From contig NZ_CP085193.1 in the NCBI RefSeq assembly GCF_024298965.1, positions 3,410,001 through 3,474,000 on the forward strand: a DNA stretch of 64,000 nt, given 5' to 3'. This DNA comes from Streptomyces rapamycinicus NRRL 5491. GTDB taxonomy: Bacteria; Actinomycetota; Actinomycetes; Streptomycetales; Streptomycetaceae. The number at the start of each line of letters is the position of its first letter. Positions within the stretch are counted from its first letter, which is position 1. This document shows positions 8,479-17,314 of this stretch, piece by piece. A program made the position numbers and the translations under genes. The notes below the pieces were generated by a model, which saw only the letters and a program-made list of their open reading frames with translations, did no database searches and was not told the origin of the DNA.

Positions 8479-9183
8479 ATGACAGACAACGTGCCGGTGC
8501 GTTGTCCCGCGTGCCGTCGCGAGCAGTCGTTCACGCCGCCCGCCTTCCCCTGTGCGTGCGGCGCCCCGGTCACCCTTCCCGTCCTCCGCGACGGCAGCCC
8601 GGAGGAGCTCGGCCACCGCACCTGGGAGAACCTCTGGGTGGCGGTGAACTGCCCGTCCTGCGGCCGCCAGGGCCACTGGCCGCAGCCGGAGCTCGGCTGC
8701 GACTGCGGCGCGGTGGTCCGCGTGCCCGTCGCCGCCGCGCCGCCCCCGGTCGGCCCGGGCGCGGTGGCCGGGCCCGGCGGCCCGGCGGTGCGGCGCCCGG
8801 CCTTCCGGCCGGTCACGATCCGTACCGCGCGGGACGCGGTCACCGCCGCCGCGCAGTATCTGAAGTGGCTCGGCTTCCACGGCCTGCGGGCCCCGGAGGA
8901 CCGGGCCGTCTCCGGGGTGGACCTCTACGGGACGGGTGTGGTCGCCCAGGTCGATCCGACCACCGGCCCCACCGGGCTGCGGGACATCGAGTGCCTGTGG
9001 CTGAACGGGCTCCACAAGTCGGCGATGAGCGTCTTCTTCTCGCTCGCGGGCTATGCGCGGGAGGCGCGGGCGCGCGCCGACGCGCTGCATCTGCCGCTGT
9101 TCATCATGGATCTCACCGGCACCCCGCAACCCGTCAACGACCCCGCGGACGTGCTGATCCGGATGGGCCCGCCGGACGGCTGA
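8479..9183 (+). CDS. Zinc-ribbon protein with degenerate Mrr-like nuclease domain
   Basis: The 234-residue protein has two N-terminal zinc ribbons, CPACRREQ...CACG (about residues 8-25) and CPSCGRQG...CDCG (about 55-77). A Gly/Pro-rich linker and a C-terminal domain of about 120 residues follow. That domain looks like an Mrr-type restriction-endonuclease fold: AAQYLKWLGFHGLRAPED, GVDLYGTGVVAQVD, then VFFSLAGYAREARARAD and LPLFIMDLTG. In active members the pattern is D...QxK. Here the position expected to hold lysine is aspartate (AQVD), so DNA cleavage may be lost. The ATG at 8479 was chosen because it begins directly before the first ribbon. The frame extends further upstream without a better start. 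The assignment is by motif only. Confidence 0.6.
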   Translation: MTDNVPVRCPACRREQSFTPPAFPCACGAPVTLPVLRDGSPEELGHRTWENLWVAVNCPSCGRQGHWPQPELGCDCGAVVRVPVAAAPPPVGPGAVAGPGGPAVRRPAFRPVTIRTARDAVTAAAQYLKWLGFHGLRAPEDRAVSGVDLYGTGVVAQVDPTTGPTGLRDIECLWLNGLHKSAMSVFFSLAGYAREARARADALHLPLFIMDLTGTPQPVNDPADVLIRMGPPDG

Positions 9184-9306
9184 CCCGGTCGGCCCTTGCG
9201 CTCATGACCGGGGAACGCTTCCTTTGAGGGACCGCTGATGTACCGCCGCGGGACCGCCCTCCACCGTTCACCCGTCCCATCCGCTCGACCGGCCGGAGGC
9301 CGAACG

Positions 9307-10056
9307 ATGGCTGTTCCGTGGTACCCGAGGTCATGGGCCGCTCTCGCCGCCGCCCTGACCCTGCTCCTGGTGACCGGATGCGGGGGCGACGATGTGCCCC
9401 CGCCCACGGCGGAGAGCTCCTCGCCCGCGCCCGGGCCGCCGTCCGGCACGCCCGCACAGCCGACCGGCAGCGCGGGACCCGATGGTGGGGGGAGCGTGGA
9501 GGAGGACATCCAGGCGGCGGTCTCCGTCACCAACACCTACTGGCAGACCCACTGGTCCCAGCTGTTCACCGGTGACTACAGCCCGCCCCGGGTCACGGGG
9601 GCCTACGACGGCGACACCCCCGGCACTCCGGTGTGCGGCGACGCGCCCCTCCCGGACGACAACGCCGTGTACTGCCCGGACGGCGACTACATAGCGTGGG
9701 ACATGGATCTGATGCGCTGGGGTCACGCGCGGGGCGACGCCTGGGTATATCTGGTGATCGCCCATGAGTGGGGCCACGCGGTCCAGAACCGGCTGGACGC
9801 GGGGTTGGTGGATCTGGCGCGGGAGCTCCAGGCCGACTGCCTGGCCGGGGCGGTCCTCTTCGGCGCCGCGCAGGACGGGACGCTCACCTTCGAGGACGGC
9901 GACACCGAGGAGCTGGCGGACGCCCTGACCGCGCTCGCCGACCGGACCCCGTGGACCGATGTCTCCGACCACGGCGACGCCTCCCAGCGGGTCTCCTACT
10001 TCAGCCGCGGCGCGCGATCCGGGGTCAAGTCCTGTCTGCCGAACGGCATTCAGTGA
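9307..10056 (+). CDS. Zinc metallopeptidase lipoprotein (YpfJ-like)
   Basis: The protein has a lipoprotein signal with the lipobox LVTGC at about residues 20-24, followed by a Pro/Ser/Thr-rich tether of about 45 residues. It should be anchored outside the membrane. The catalytic domain contains HEWGHAVQNRL, a clear HExxH zinc site, and a downstream glutamate in ELQADCLAG that matches the third ligand region of the neutral zinc metallopeptidase family (PF04228). The C-terminus GDASQRVSYFSRGARSG is also typical. The ATG at 9307 was preferred over 9238 because it places the signal peptide at the N-terminus. The substrate is unknown. Confidence 0.85.
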   Translation: MAVPWYPRSWAALAAALTLLLVTGCGGDDVPPPTAESSSPAPGPPSGTPAQPTGSAGPDGGGSVEEDIQAAVSVTNTYWQTHWSQLFTGDYSPPRVTGAYDGDTPGTPVCGDAPLPDDNAVYCPDGDYIAWDMDLMRWGHARGDAWVYLVIAHEWGHAVQNRLDAGLVDLARELQADCLAGAVLFGAAQDGTLTFEDGDTEELADALTALADRTPWTDVSDHGDASQRVSYFSRGARSGVKSCLPNGIQ

Positions 10057-10097
10057 CCGGAGGCCGGTGGCCTGTGGCGTTCCCGGCTCGGGGGTGT

Positions 10098-10123
10098 GGG
10101 CCCCTGCTGTGGTAGAGGGGCCC
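10098..10123. terminator. Hairpin between convergent genes
   Basis: GGGCCCCT and AGGGGCCC pair around a 10-nt loop, between the metallopeptidase gene and the opposing acyl-CoA synthetase gene. The position and symmetry fit a bidirectional terminator. Confidence 0.5.
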
Positions 10124-10131
10124 GCATCTCA

Positions 10132-11856
10132 TCAGCTGGGCGCGGCCTGGGGCTCGGCCCGCTCGGCAAGCGTTTCCGATCTGGCCGGATCGGCCTCGGA
10201 CCGGGTCTCGGGCAGCAGTTCCCGGGCGGCCGTCTCACGCAGCTCGACCTTGCGGACCTTGCCGCTGACGGTCATCGGGAAGGCGTCCATGAGCCGCAGG
10301 TAGCGGGGGACCTTGTAGTGGGCGAGGCGGCCCCGGCAGAAGCGGGCGAGCTCGTCGCGGGTGAGGGTCCTGGCGCCCTCGCGCAGGATGACGCAGGCCA
10401 GGATCTCCTCGCCGTACTTCTCGTCCGGTACGCCGACGACCTGCACATCCGCCACCTTGGGGTGGGTGTGCAGAAACTCCTCGATCTCCCGCGGATAGAC
10501 GTTCTCCCCACCGCGGACGATCATGTCCTTGATCCGGCCGACGATCTGGACGTAGCCCTCGTCGTCCATCACCGCGAGGTCGCCGGTGTGCATCCAGCGT
10601 GCCGAGTCGATCGCCTCGGCGGTCCGCTCGGGCTCCTGCCAGTAGCCGAGCATCACCGAGTAGCCACGGGTGCACAGCTCGCCTCGGGTGCCGTGGGGCA
10701 CGGTCGCCCCGGTCACCGGGTCGACGATCTTGACCTCGACATGCGGCAGCACCCGGCCGACCGTGGCGGTGCGGCGCAGGAGGTCGTCATCGGGCCGGGT
10801 CTGGGTGGAGACCGGTGAGGTCTCGGTCATGCCGTAGCAGATGGACACCTCCGCCATGTGCATCTCGTCGACCACCCGCCGCATCACCTCCACCGGGCAC
10901 GGCGATCCGGCCATGATCCCGGTGCGCAGCGAGGTGAGGTCGAAGGTGGCGAAGTCCGGCAGGGCCAGCTCTGCGATGAACATGGTGGGGACGCCGTACA
11001 GCGAGGTGCAGCGCTCCCGTTCGACGGCGGAGAGGGTGGCGACGGGGTCGAAGGTGGGGGCGGGGATGACCACGCAGGCGCCGTGGGTGGTGGCCGCGAG
11101 GTTGCCCATCACCATGCCGAAGCAGTGGTAGAAGGGCACCGGCACGCAGATCCGGTCCTGGGCGGTGTAGCGGACCGTCTCCCCCACGAAGTAGCCGTTG
11201 TTGAGGATGCTGTGGTGGGAGAGGGTGGCGCCCTTGGGGAAGCCGGTGGTGCCGGAGGTGTACTGGATGTTGACCGCGTCGTCGCAGCCGATCCGGGCCT
11301 CGCGCTCGGCCAGCCGCCCGGGGGCGACCTCGGCCCCGGCGCGCACCAGCATGTCCCAGGTCCGGTGGCCGATGTAGATGACATCGCGCAGCGCGGTGCA
11401 GGCCGAGCGCACCTGCTCGACCATCCGGCGGTAGTCGCTGGTCTTGTGCTCGGTGGAGGAGACCAGGACGGAGATGCCCGCCTGCTGGAGCACGTACCGC
11501 AGCTCGTGGACGCGGTATGCGGGGTTGATATTGACCATGATGGCGCCGATGCGGGCGGTCGCGTACTGCAACAGCACCCATTCGGGGCAGTTGACGGCCC
11601 AGATGCCGACCCGGTCGCCCTTGGCGACCCCCTTGGCCATCAGCCCGAGCGCTACCTCCTCCACCGACCGGCCGAACTCGGCATAGGTCCAGCGGCGGCC
11701 GGAGGGGATGTCGACGAGCGCGTCGCGCTCGCCGTACAGCTCGACGGCGCGGGACAGGTTGGCGCCGATGGTGTCGCCGAGCAGCGGCAGGTCACCGACT
11801 CCACTGGCGTAGGAGAGCCCGGCTGGGCTTGGTGGGTCGGACGTCAGGTCGGTCAT
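10132..11856 (-). CDS. Acyl-CoA synthetase (ACSF2/FadD type)
   Basis: This 574-residue member of the ANL superfamily activates a carboxylic acid to the acyl-AMP and then the CoA thioester. The phosphate-binding loop [11 protein letters not shown], the [10 protein letters not shown] core, the [13 protein letters not shown] hinge region and the C-terminal lysine motif MTVSGKVRK are all intact. The overall pattern, including VNINPAYR and [11 protein letters not shown], fits medium- to long-chain fatty acyl-CoA synthetases of the ACSF2 group. A hydrophilic tail of about 30 residues follows the last motif. It lies 73 bp downstream of a second acyl-CoA synthetase on the same strand. The two probably handle acids of different chain length. 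Confidence 0.9.
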   Translation of the reverse strand: MTDLTSDPPSPAGLSYASGVGDLPLLGDTIGANLSRAVELYGERDALVDIPSGRRWTYAEFGRSVEEVALGLMAKGVAKGDRVGIWAVNCPEWVLLQYATARIGAIMVNINPAYRVHELRYVLQQAGISVLVSSTEHKTSDYRRMVEQVRSACTALRDVIYIGHRTWDMLVRAGAEVAPGRLAEREARIGCDDAVNIQYTSGTTGFPKGATLSHHSILNNGYFVGETVRYTAQDRICVPVPFYHCFGMVMGNLAATTHGACVVIPAPTFDPVATLSAVERERCTSLYGVPTMFIAELALPDFATFDLTSLRTGIMAGSPCPVEVMRRVVDEMHMAEVSICYGMTETSPVSTQTRPDDDLLRRTATVGRVLPHVEVKIVDPVTGATVPHGTRGELCTRGYSVMLGYWQEPERTAEAIDSARWMHTGDLAVMDDEGYVQIVGRIKDMIVRGGENVYPREIEEFLHTHPKVADVQVVGVPDEKYGEEILACVILREGARTLTRDELARFCRGRLAHYKVPRYLRLMDAFPMTVSGKVRKVELRETAARELLPETRSEADPARSETLAERAEPQAAPS

Positions 11857-11929
11857 GGCAGCTCCTTGGTGTCACGGCCACGGACGTTTTCACGTTCGTG
11901 AGGGTGGGTCATCATATGAGCGTCAGTCA

Positions 11930-13636
11930 TCAGATTTCCTCATGAAACTCGATACCGCCGCCCTGTGCCGTGCGTTCACGCAGCTCGATCCGGCGAATCT
12001 TCCCGGAAACCGTCTTGGGCAGGTCGGCGAACTCCAATCGGCGGATCCGCTTGTACGGCGCGAGCACCGCCCGCGAGTGCGCGAACAGCGCCTTTGCCGT
12101 GTCCGGGCCGGGCTCCCAGCCCTCCGCGAGGACGACGTACGCCTTCGGCACGGCGAGCCGCAGCGGGTCGGGGGCCGGGACGACGGCGGCCTCGGCGACC
12201 GCCTCGTGCTCCAGCAGCGCGCTCTCCAGCTCGAACGGCGAGATCTTGTAGTCGGACGCCTTGAAGACGTCGTCGGCGCGGCCGATGTAGGTGATGTAGC
12301 CGTCGGCGTCGCGCGAACCGATGTCCCCGGTGCGGTAGTAGCCGCCCGCCGTGGCCTCGGCGGTGCGCTCCTCGTCGCCCTCGTAGCCGGTCATCAGGCC
12401 GACCGGGCGGCCCTCGGAGCCGGTGAGGTCGAGGCTGATCTCGCCCTCCTCCCCGGGCCGGCCGGTGACCGGATCGAGCAGGACGACCCGGAACCCGGGA
12501 GTGGGCCGTCCCATCGAACCCGGCTTGAGCGGCTGTCCGGGGGTGTTGGCCACCTGAACGGCGGTCTCGGTCTGACCGAAGCCGTCCCGGATGGTCACCC
12601 CCCAGGCGCGCCGCACATGCTCGATGACCTCGGGGTTCAGCGGCTCGCCCGCGGCGACGGCCTCCCGGGGCGGGGTGCGCAGCTGGGTGAGGTCGGCCTG
12701 GATGAGCATCCGCCAGACGGTGGGCGGGGCGCAGAAGGTGGTGATCCCGCAGCGGTCCATCTCGGCCATCAGCCGCGCGGCGTCGAACCGGGTGTAGTTG
12801 TGGACGAAGACGGTGGCCTCGGCGTTCCAGGGGGCGAAGAGATTGGACCAGGCGTGCTTGGCCCATCCGGGCGAGGAGATGTTGAGGTGGACGTCGCCCG
12901 GCTCGACCCCGATCCAGTACATCGTGGACAGATGTCCGATGGGGTAGGAAATGTGGGTGTGTTCGACCAGCTTGGGGCGGGCGGTGGTGCCGGAGGTGAA
13001 GTACAGCATCAGGGGGTCGGTGGCGAGGGTGGGCCCGTCGGGGGTGAAGGGCTCGTGGTCCCCGACGCCGTCCGCCGTGATGGCGGCGGTCCCGGCGTCC
13101 TCGTAGGCCAGCCAGCCCTCGGGCGCGCCGCCGACCGCGATCCGGGTGTAGTCCCCGGCCACGTCCGCGAACTTGCCGGTGTCCCCGGCCCGCACGATCA
13201 CATGCCGCGCCCGGCCGCGCTCGATGCGGTCGGCCAGGTCGAGCGGCCCGAGCAGCGGGGTGGCGGGGATGACGACGGCGCGCAGCTTCATCGCGGCCAG
13301 CGCGGTCTCCCACAGCTCGGCCTGGTTGCCGAGCATGACCACGATGCGGTCACCGGCCCGCACGCCCCGCTCGCGCAGCCAGTTCGCGGCCCGGTCGGAG
13401 CGGCGGCGCAGCTCCTCGAAGGTCAGGCGGATCTCGCTGCCGTCCTCCTCGACGATGTGCAGGGCGGTACGGTCGCCGCCGCGCCCGGCGATTCCGTCGA
13501 ACCAGTCCAGCGCCCAGTTGAACCGCTCCGGGCGGGGCCAGCTGAACCCCTCGTACGCCGCCGCGTAGTCCTCCCGGTGACCGAGCAGGAAGTCCCGTGC
13601 CGCGCGGAAGTCCTGGGCCGGATTCATTGCTGTCAC
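11930..13636 (-). CDS. Medium-chain acyl-CoA synthetase
   Basis: The 568-residue ANL enzyme has the loop YFTSGTTARPKLVEH, the RDGFGQTETAVQ motif, YYRTGDIGSRDADGYITYIGR and the catalytic lysine region PKTVSGKIRRIEL. The features WALDWFD near the N-terminus and SPGWAKHAWS are typical of butyryl/medium-chain (MACS, acetyl-CoA synthetase-like) ligases. The GTG at 13636 is 4 bp after AGGAGG. An ATG 3 codons later has poorer spacing. It faces the LuxR-type gene divergently across 85 bp, so that protein may regulate the acyl-CoA synthetase pair (inference from position). Confidence 0.9.
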   Translation of the reverse strand: MTAMNPAQDFRAARDFLLGHREDYAAAYEGFSWPRPERFNWALDWFDGIAGRGGDRTALHIVEEDGSEIRLTFEELRRRSDRAANWLRERGVRAGDRIVVMLGNQAELWETALAAMKLRAVVIPATPLLGPLDLADRIERGRARHVIVRAGDTGKFADVAGDYTRIAVGGAPEGWLAYEDAGTAAITADGVGDHEPFTPDGPTLATDPLMLYFTSGTTARPKLVEHTHISYPIGHLSTMYWIGVEPGDVHLNISSPGWAKHAWSNLFAPWNAEATVFVHNYTRFDAARLMAEMDRCGITTFCAPPTVWRMLIQADLTQLRTPPREAVAAGEPLNPEVIEHVRRAWGVTIRDGFGQTETAVQVANTPGQPLKPGSMGRPTPGFRVVLLDPVTGRPGEEGEISLDLTGSEGRPVGLMTGYEGDEERTAEATAGGYYRTGDIGSRDADGYITYIGRADDVFKASDYKISPFELESALLEHEAVAEAAVVPAPDPLRLAVPKAYVVLAEGWEPGPDTAKALFAHSRAVLAPYKRIRRLEFADLPKTVSGKIRRIELRERTAQGGGIEFHEEI

Positions 13637-13721
13637 TTGTCCTCCTGAAGGGCGTACCGCTCGCTAGCATCGTGCGACGGGTGATCTGAGTCTCACTACC
13701 CCCGGACGGGGGTGGCGCTGG

Positions 13722-14654
13722 ATGCGGGAGGTGGCCGTGGCGGGATCGGACGGGGCGGGATCGGACAGGGCCGCCGACATGCGAAGCGCGCTCCAGCGGA
13801 TGCGCCGACGCGGCGGACTGCCCGTCGCGTTCGGCGGGCTCTTCTCGGGCGCACGGCAGTTCCGGATCTCGGAACTCACCGGCACCACGACCAACTCCCT
13901 GCGGGGCCTGGCCATCACACCCGGCAACGGCCTGGGCGGCAAGGTCCTCACCATGTCCCGGCCGATCTCGGTGGCGGACTACCCCACCTCGCGGGCGATC
14001 AGCCATGAATACGACGCGGCGGTGGGCGCGGAGGGGTTGCGCTCGATGCTCGCGGTGCCGGTGGTGGTGCGCGGGCAGGTGCGCGGGGTGCTGTACGGCG
14101 CGCTGCGCCAGCCGCTGGTGCTCGGCGACCGGGCGCTGGGCTCGGCCGTGGAGGCGGCCCGCGAACTGGAACGGGCGCTGGAGCACGAACTGGTGCAGGA
14201 GCTGGCGGCGCGGGACGAGGCGCAGCGGCTGCTGGCCGAGGCGCGGCAGCGGCGGCTGCGGGGGCAGCCGCGGTGGGCGCCGCCGACGGAGGAGACCGAT
14301 CCGGCGGTATGGGAGGAGGTGCGCGAGGCCCATGGCGATCTGCGGGCCCTGGCGCACCGGGTGCCCGACCCCCAGCTGCGGGCGGAGATACTCACCGCCT
14401 GTGGCCGGCTGGCCAGGGCCTCCTCGGGGCACGGCCGGGAGCGGGAGCGCCCGGGCGGGGTGGAGCTGTCGCCGCGCGAGGTGGACGTACTGGCGTGTGT
14501 CGCGTCGGGGGCGACGAATTCGGCGGCGGCGGAGCGGCTGGGGCTGCGGCCGGAGACGGTCAAGAGCTATCTGCGGTCCTCGATGCGGAAGTTGGGGGCC
14601 CGCACCCGTCTCCACGCGGTGGTCGAGGCCCGCCGGGCGGGGCTTCTGCCGTAG
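13722..14654 (+). CDS. GAF-LuxR transcriptional regulator
   Basis: The 310-residue protein has an N-terminal GAF-like sensor (about residues 25-150: LRGLAITPGNGLGGKVL, then GLRSMLAVPVVVRGQVRGVLYGALR). A charged helical linker and a C-terminal LuxR/NarL HTH (about 245-305: LSPREVDVLACVASGATN, then RLGLRPETVKSYLRSSMRKLGA) follow. No receiver domain is present. It is divergent from the two acyl-CoA synthetases, which suggests regulation of fatty-acid or carboxylate activation by a small ligand. An alternative GTG start at 13737 has a GGGAGG just upstream and would remove five residues. Confidence 0.85.
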   Translation: MREVAVAGSDGAGSDRAADMRSALQRMRRRGGLPVAFGGLFSGARQFRISELTGTTTNSLRGLAITPGNGLGGKVLTMSRPISVADYPTSRAISHEYDAAVGAEGLRSMLAVPVVVRGQVRGVLYGALRQPLVLGDRALGSAVEAARELERALEHELVQELAARDEAQRLLAEARQRRLRGQPRWAPPTEETDPAVWEEVREAHGDLRALAHRVPDPQLRAEILTACGRLARASSGHGRERERPGGVELSPREVDVLACVASGATNSAAAERLGLRPETVKSYLRSSMRKLGARTRLHAVVEARRAGLLP

Positions 14655-14680
14655 CGCGCGTAGCGCGCCGGGCGCTGAGG

Positions 14681-14775
14681 TTCTTGGGTCGGCTGGGTCT
14701 TCTTGGGTCGGGTGGGTCTTCTTGAGTCGGCTGGGTCTTCTTGAGTCGGCTGGGTCTACTCAGGTCGGCCGGGTG
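14681..14775. repeat. Five tandem 19-bp repeats
   Basis: The unit TTCTTGGGTCGGCTGGGTC occurs at 14681-14699, with single-base variants at 14700-14718, 14719-14737 and 14738-14756 (the last two identical) and a more diverged fifth copy at 14757-14775. It begins 26 bp after the LuxR-gene stop and lies in a non-coding stretch of 432 bp before the CorA gene. 19 bp is not a codon multiple. Confidence 0.85.
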
Positions 14776-14786
14776 CGGCTTTCGTC

Positions 14787-14803
14787 TCGCGCCTTCGGCG
14801 CGA
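14787..14803. terminator. UUCG-loop hairpin
   Basis: TCGCGCCTTCGGCGCGA folds into a tight GC stem closed by a C(UUCG)G loop downstream of the LuxR-type gene and its repeats. The rest of 14804-15044 holds no gene I can support. Confidence 0.5.
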
Positions 14804-15044
14804 TTGAGCAGCGGGGCAGGAGGCGGGAGCGCGGCCCCGTCGCCGGGCACCGGGTCGGCGGGGGCGGGCGCCGGTGGCGGCTTCCGTGCCCTGGCGGTCA
14901 AGGCCCCTCCGGACCGCGGACCGGTGGATCCCAGGGCGGCTCTCCGGGTGCCCCTCGAAAAAACACTTGATCTGGAGCAACTATCGCGTCAAGCAGCCCG
15001 CCGCGACCCCTAGGGCGCACCACGGTCATATAGGGCGATATCCT

Positions 15045-15060
15045 GCACTGAGGTCAGTGC
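15045..15060. promoter_or_regulatory. Palindrome upstream of the CorA gene
   Basis: GCACTGAGGTCAGTGC has 7-bp perfect arms around GG and ends 26 bp before the CorA-type start codon. It could be an operator or a small 5'-leader hairpin. No known consensus is recognised. Confidence 0.4.
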
Positions 15061-15086
15061 TCGCGACAGGAAGGTGAGGACCCTCT

Positions 15087-16265
15087 ATGTCCGAGCGCCG
15101 CCGCACCCCGCGTCCCACGAAGCGCCGCCCCTGGCGGCGCCCCGCCGGGGCGGACCGGGCCGACGCCACACCCCGCCCCGCCCCGGGCTCGCCGCGCGGC
15201 GAGCCGCCCGCCGCGGCCGACGGGGCCCCGCCCGAGGTGGACGAGCGCAGTGTGGTGGACGCCACCGTGTACCGCGACGGCCGCCGGGTCGGCACCCCCG
15301 GCTCCCTCGCCGCCACCTACCGGCGGCTGCGCGCGGAGACGGGCGCCATGGCGTGGATCGGGCTGTACCGGCCGAGCGAGGCTGAGCTGCTCTCGCTCGC
15401 CGAGGAGTTCGATCTGCACAAACTGGCCATCGAGGACGCGATGGAGGCCCATCAGCGCCCCAAGCTGGAGCGCTACGGCGAGACCCTCTTCGTGGTGCTG
15501 CGCGCCGCCCGCTACCTCGACGCGCCCGAGGAGGTGGACTTCGGCGAGCTGCACGTCTTCGTGGGCCCCGACTTCGTCATCACCGTCCGGCACGGCGCCG
15601 CCCCGGACCTGTCCGCGGTGCGCGCCCGGATGGAGTCCACCCCCGAACTGCTGGCGCTGGGCCCCGAGGCCGTGCTGTACGCGATCCTCGACGCGGCCGT
15701 GGACGGCTACGCCCCCGTCGTGGCGGGGGTGCAGAACGACATCGACGAGATCGAGACCGAGGTCTTCCGCGGCGACCCCGAGGTCTCGCGGCGCATCTAT
15801 GAGCTCTCCCGCGAAATGGTGGAGTTCCAGCGCGCCACCCGGCCGCTGGTCGGGATGTTGCACGGGCTGATGGCGGGTTTCGACAAGTACGGCACCGATG
15901 AGGAGCTCCAGCGCTATCTGCGGGACGTGGCCGACCACGTCACCCACACCAGCGAGCGCGTGGACGGCTTCCGCTCCGCCCTCACCGACATCCTCGCGGT
16001 CAACGCCACCCTGGTGACCCAGCAGCAGAACGCCGAGATGCGGGCGCTGGCCGAGGCGGGCTTCGAGCAGAACGAGGAGGTCAAGAAGATCTCCGCCTGG
16101 GCGGCCATCCTGTTCGCCCCCACCCTGGTCGGCACCATCTACGGGATGAACTTCACCCATATGCCCGAGCTGCACTGGGTGCTGGGCTACCCGTTCGCGA
16201 TCCTGCTGATGGCGGTGGTCTGCGTCAGCCTGTACCTCATCTTCAAGCGCCGCGGCTGGCTCTGA
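15087..16265 (+). CDS. CorA-family magnesium/divalent cation transporter
   Basis: The 392-residue protein has a basic, proline-rich N-terminus of about 55 residues and a large cytoplasmic alpha/beta domain (about 60-320). Two C-terminal membrane helices are separated by the signature YGMNFTHMPE, whose GMN selects hydrated Mg2+. The last helix ends in the basic tail FKRRGWL, as usual for pentameric CorA channels. Magnesium, cobalt or nickel uptake, or zinc efflux in the ZntB branch, are all possible from the family. The gene stands alone behind a palindrome that may control it. The 11 bp before the ATG include GGTGAGGA as a ribosome binding site. Confidence 0.92.
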   Translation: MSERRRTPRPTKRRPWRRPAGADRADATPRPAPGSPRGEPPAAADGAPPEVDERSVVDATVYRDGRRVGTPGSLAATYRRLRAETGAMAWIGLYRPSEAELLSLAEEFDLHKLAIEDAMEAHQRPKLERYGETLFVVLRAARYLDAPEEVDFGELHVFVGPDFVITVRHGAAPDLSAVRARMESTPELLALGPEAVLYAILDAAVDGYAPVVAGVQNDIDEIETEVFRGDPEVSRRIYELSREMVEFQRATRPLVGMLHGLMAGFDKYGTDEELQRYLRDVADHVTHTSERVDGFRSALTDILAVNATLVTQQQNAEMRALAEAGFEQNEEVKKISAWAAILFAPTLVGTIYGMNFTHMPELHWVLGYPFAILLMAVVCVSLYLIFKRRGWL

Positions 16266-16413
16266 CGGCGTAACACCTCTCCGGTCGGCCCGGCGGTTCT
16301 AGGGAAACCCTCGATGAACCGCTGATTCAGCCGTTTTCCGTAGCCCCTCCATGCCGTTTGTGCTTCGATGCCGTGCGGCACGGCACCGGCGGGCGAGCGA
16401 CGGGAGTGGGCGT

Positions 16414-17304
16414 ATGGACCGGCGAGGGTTCCTCAGGGGCGCGGCCGCACTGTCCACCGCGGGGCTGGTCACCGCCGTCGGCGGCACCGCGACGGCCACC
16501 GCCGCACCGCCCCGGCCGACCGCCGCCCAGGACTGGCTGTCGGCCATCGCCGACGCCACTCCGGTCCAGCGGCTGACCCTGCCCGGAACCCACGACTCCG
16601 GCGCCCGCTTCGGCGGTCCGTGGACGGAGTGCCAGAACACCACCATCGCCGACCAGCTGGCCAGTGGCATCCGCTTTCTGGACATCCGCTGCCGCGCCTT
16701 CGAGAACGCCTTCCCCATCCACCACGGCGCCTTCTACCAGAACCTCAACTTCGACGACGTGCTCGGCGCCTGCCGCTCCTTCCTCTCCGCGCATCCGTCG
16801 GAGACCGTGCTGATGCGGGTCAAGCAGGAGTACTCGGAGGAGAGCGCCGCGGAGTTCCGCCGGATCTTCGACACTTATCTGGACGACAAGGGCTGGCGCT
16901 CGCTGTTCCGCCTGGACAACACCCTCCCCGCCCTGGGCCAGGCCCGGGGCAGGGTGGTGCTGCTCGCCGACTCGGACAACATGCCGGGGGTGCGGTACGG
17001 CGACGTCGCGCTCTTCGACATCCAGGACGACTACATGGCGGAGCCGATCGGCAAGTACCCGAAGATCGAGGCGCAGTTCCGCAAGGCGGCGGCCCAGCCC
17101 GGCAAGCTCTTCATCAACTACGTCTCCACCGCCGCCCTGCTGCCGCCCCGCTCCAACGCTGACCGGCTGAACCCCCGGGTGAAGTCGTTCCTGGAGGGCG
17201 CCGAGGCACAGGTCTTGACCGGGCTCGGGATCGTTCCGATGGACTTCCCGAACACCACGTCCGGCCTGGTCGACGCCCTCGTCCGGCACAATCCGGCGGG
17301 CTGA
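16414..17304 (+). CDS. Secreted PI-PLC X-domain protein
   Basis: The start at 16414 gives a 296-residue protein with a Tat-type signal (MDRRGFLRG, then a hydrophobic stretch to about residue 33). The mature part is a phosphatidylinositol-specific phospholipase C X domain: LTLPGTHDSGARFG has the first catalytic histidine and FPIHHGAFYQ the second. HPSETVLMRVKQEYSEE and GRVVLLADSD follow the family pattern. Bacterial members cleave phosphatidylinositol without calcium, but many Streptomyces homologues have no tested substrate. It converges on the GH6 gene with only 10 bp between stop codons. The frame continues upstream of 16414, but the Tat signal fixes the start. Confidence 0.88.
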   Translation: MDRRGFLRGAAALSTAGLVTAVGGTATATAAPPRPTAAQDWLSAIADATPVQRLTLPGTHDSGARFGGPWTECQNTTIADQLASGIRFLDIRCRAFENAFPIHHGAFYQNLNFDDVLGACRSFLSAHPSETVLMRVKQEYSEESAAEFRRIFDTYLDDKGWRSLFRLDNTLPALGQARGRVVLLADSDNMPGVRYGDVALFDIQDDYMAEPIGKYPKIEAQFRKAAAQPGKLFINYVSTAALLPPRSNADRLNPRVKSFLEGAEAQVLTGLGIVPMDFPNTTSGLVDALVRHNPAG

Positions 17305-17314
17305 CCGCGGGGCG

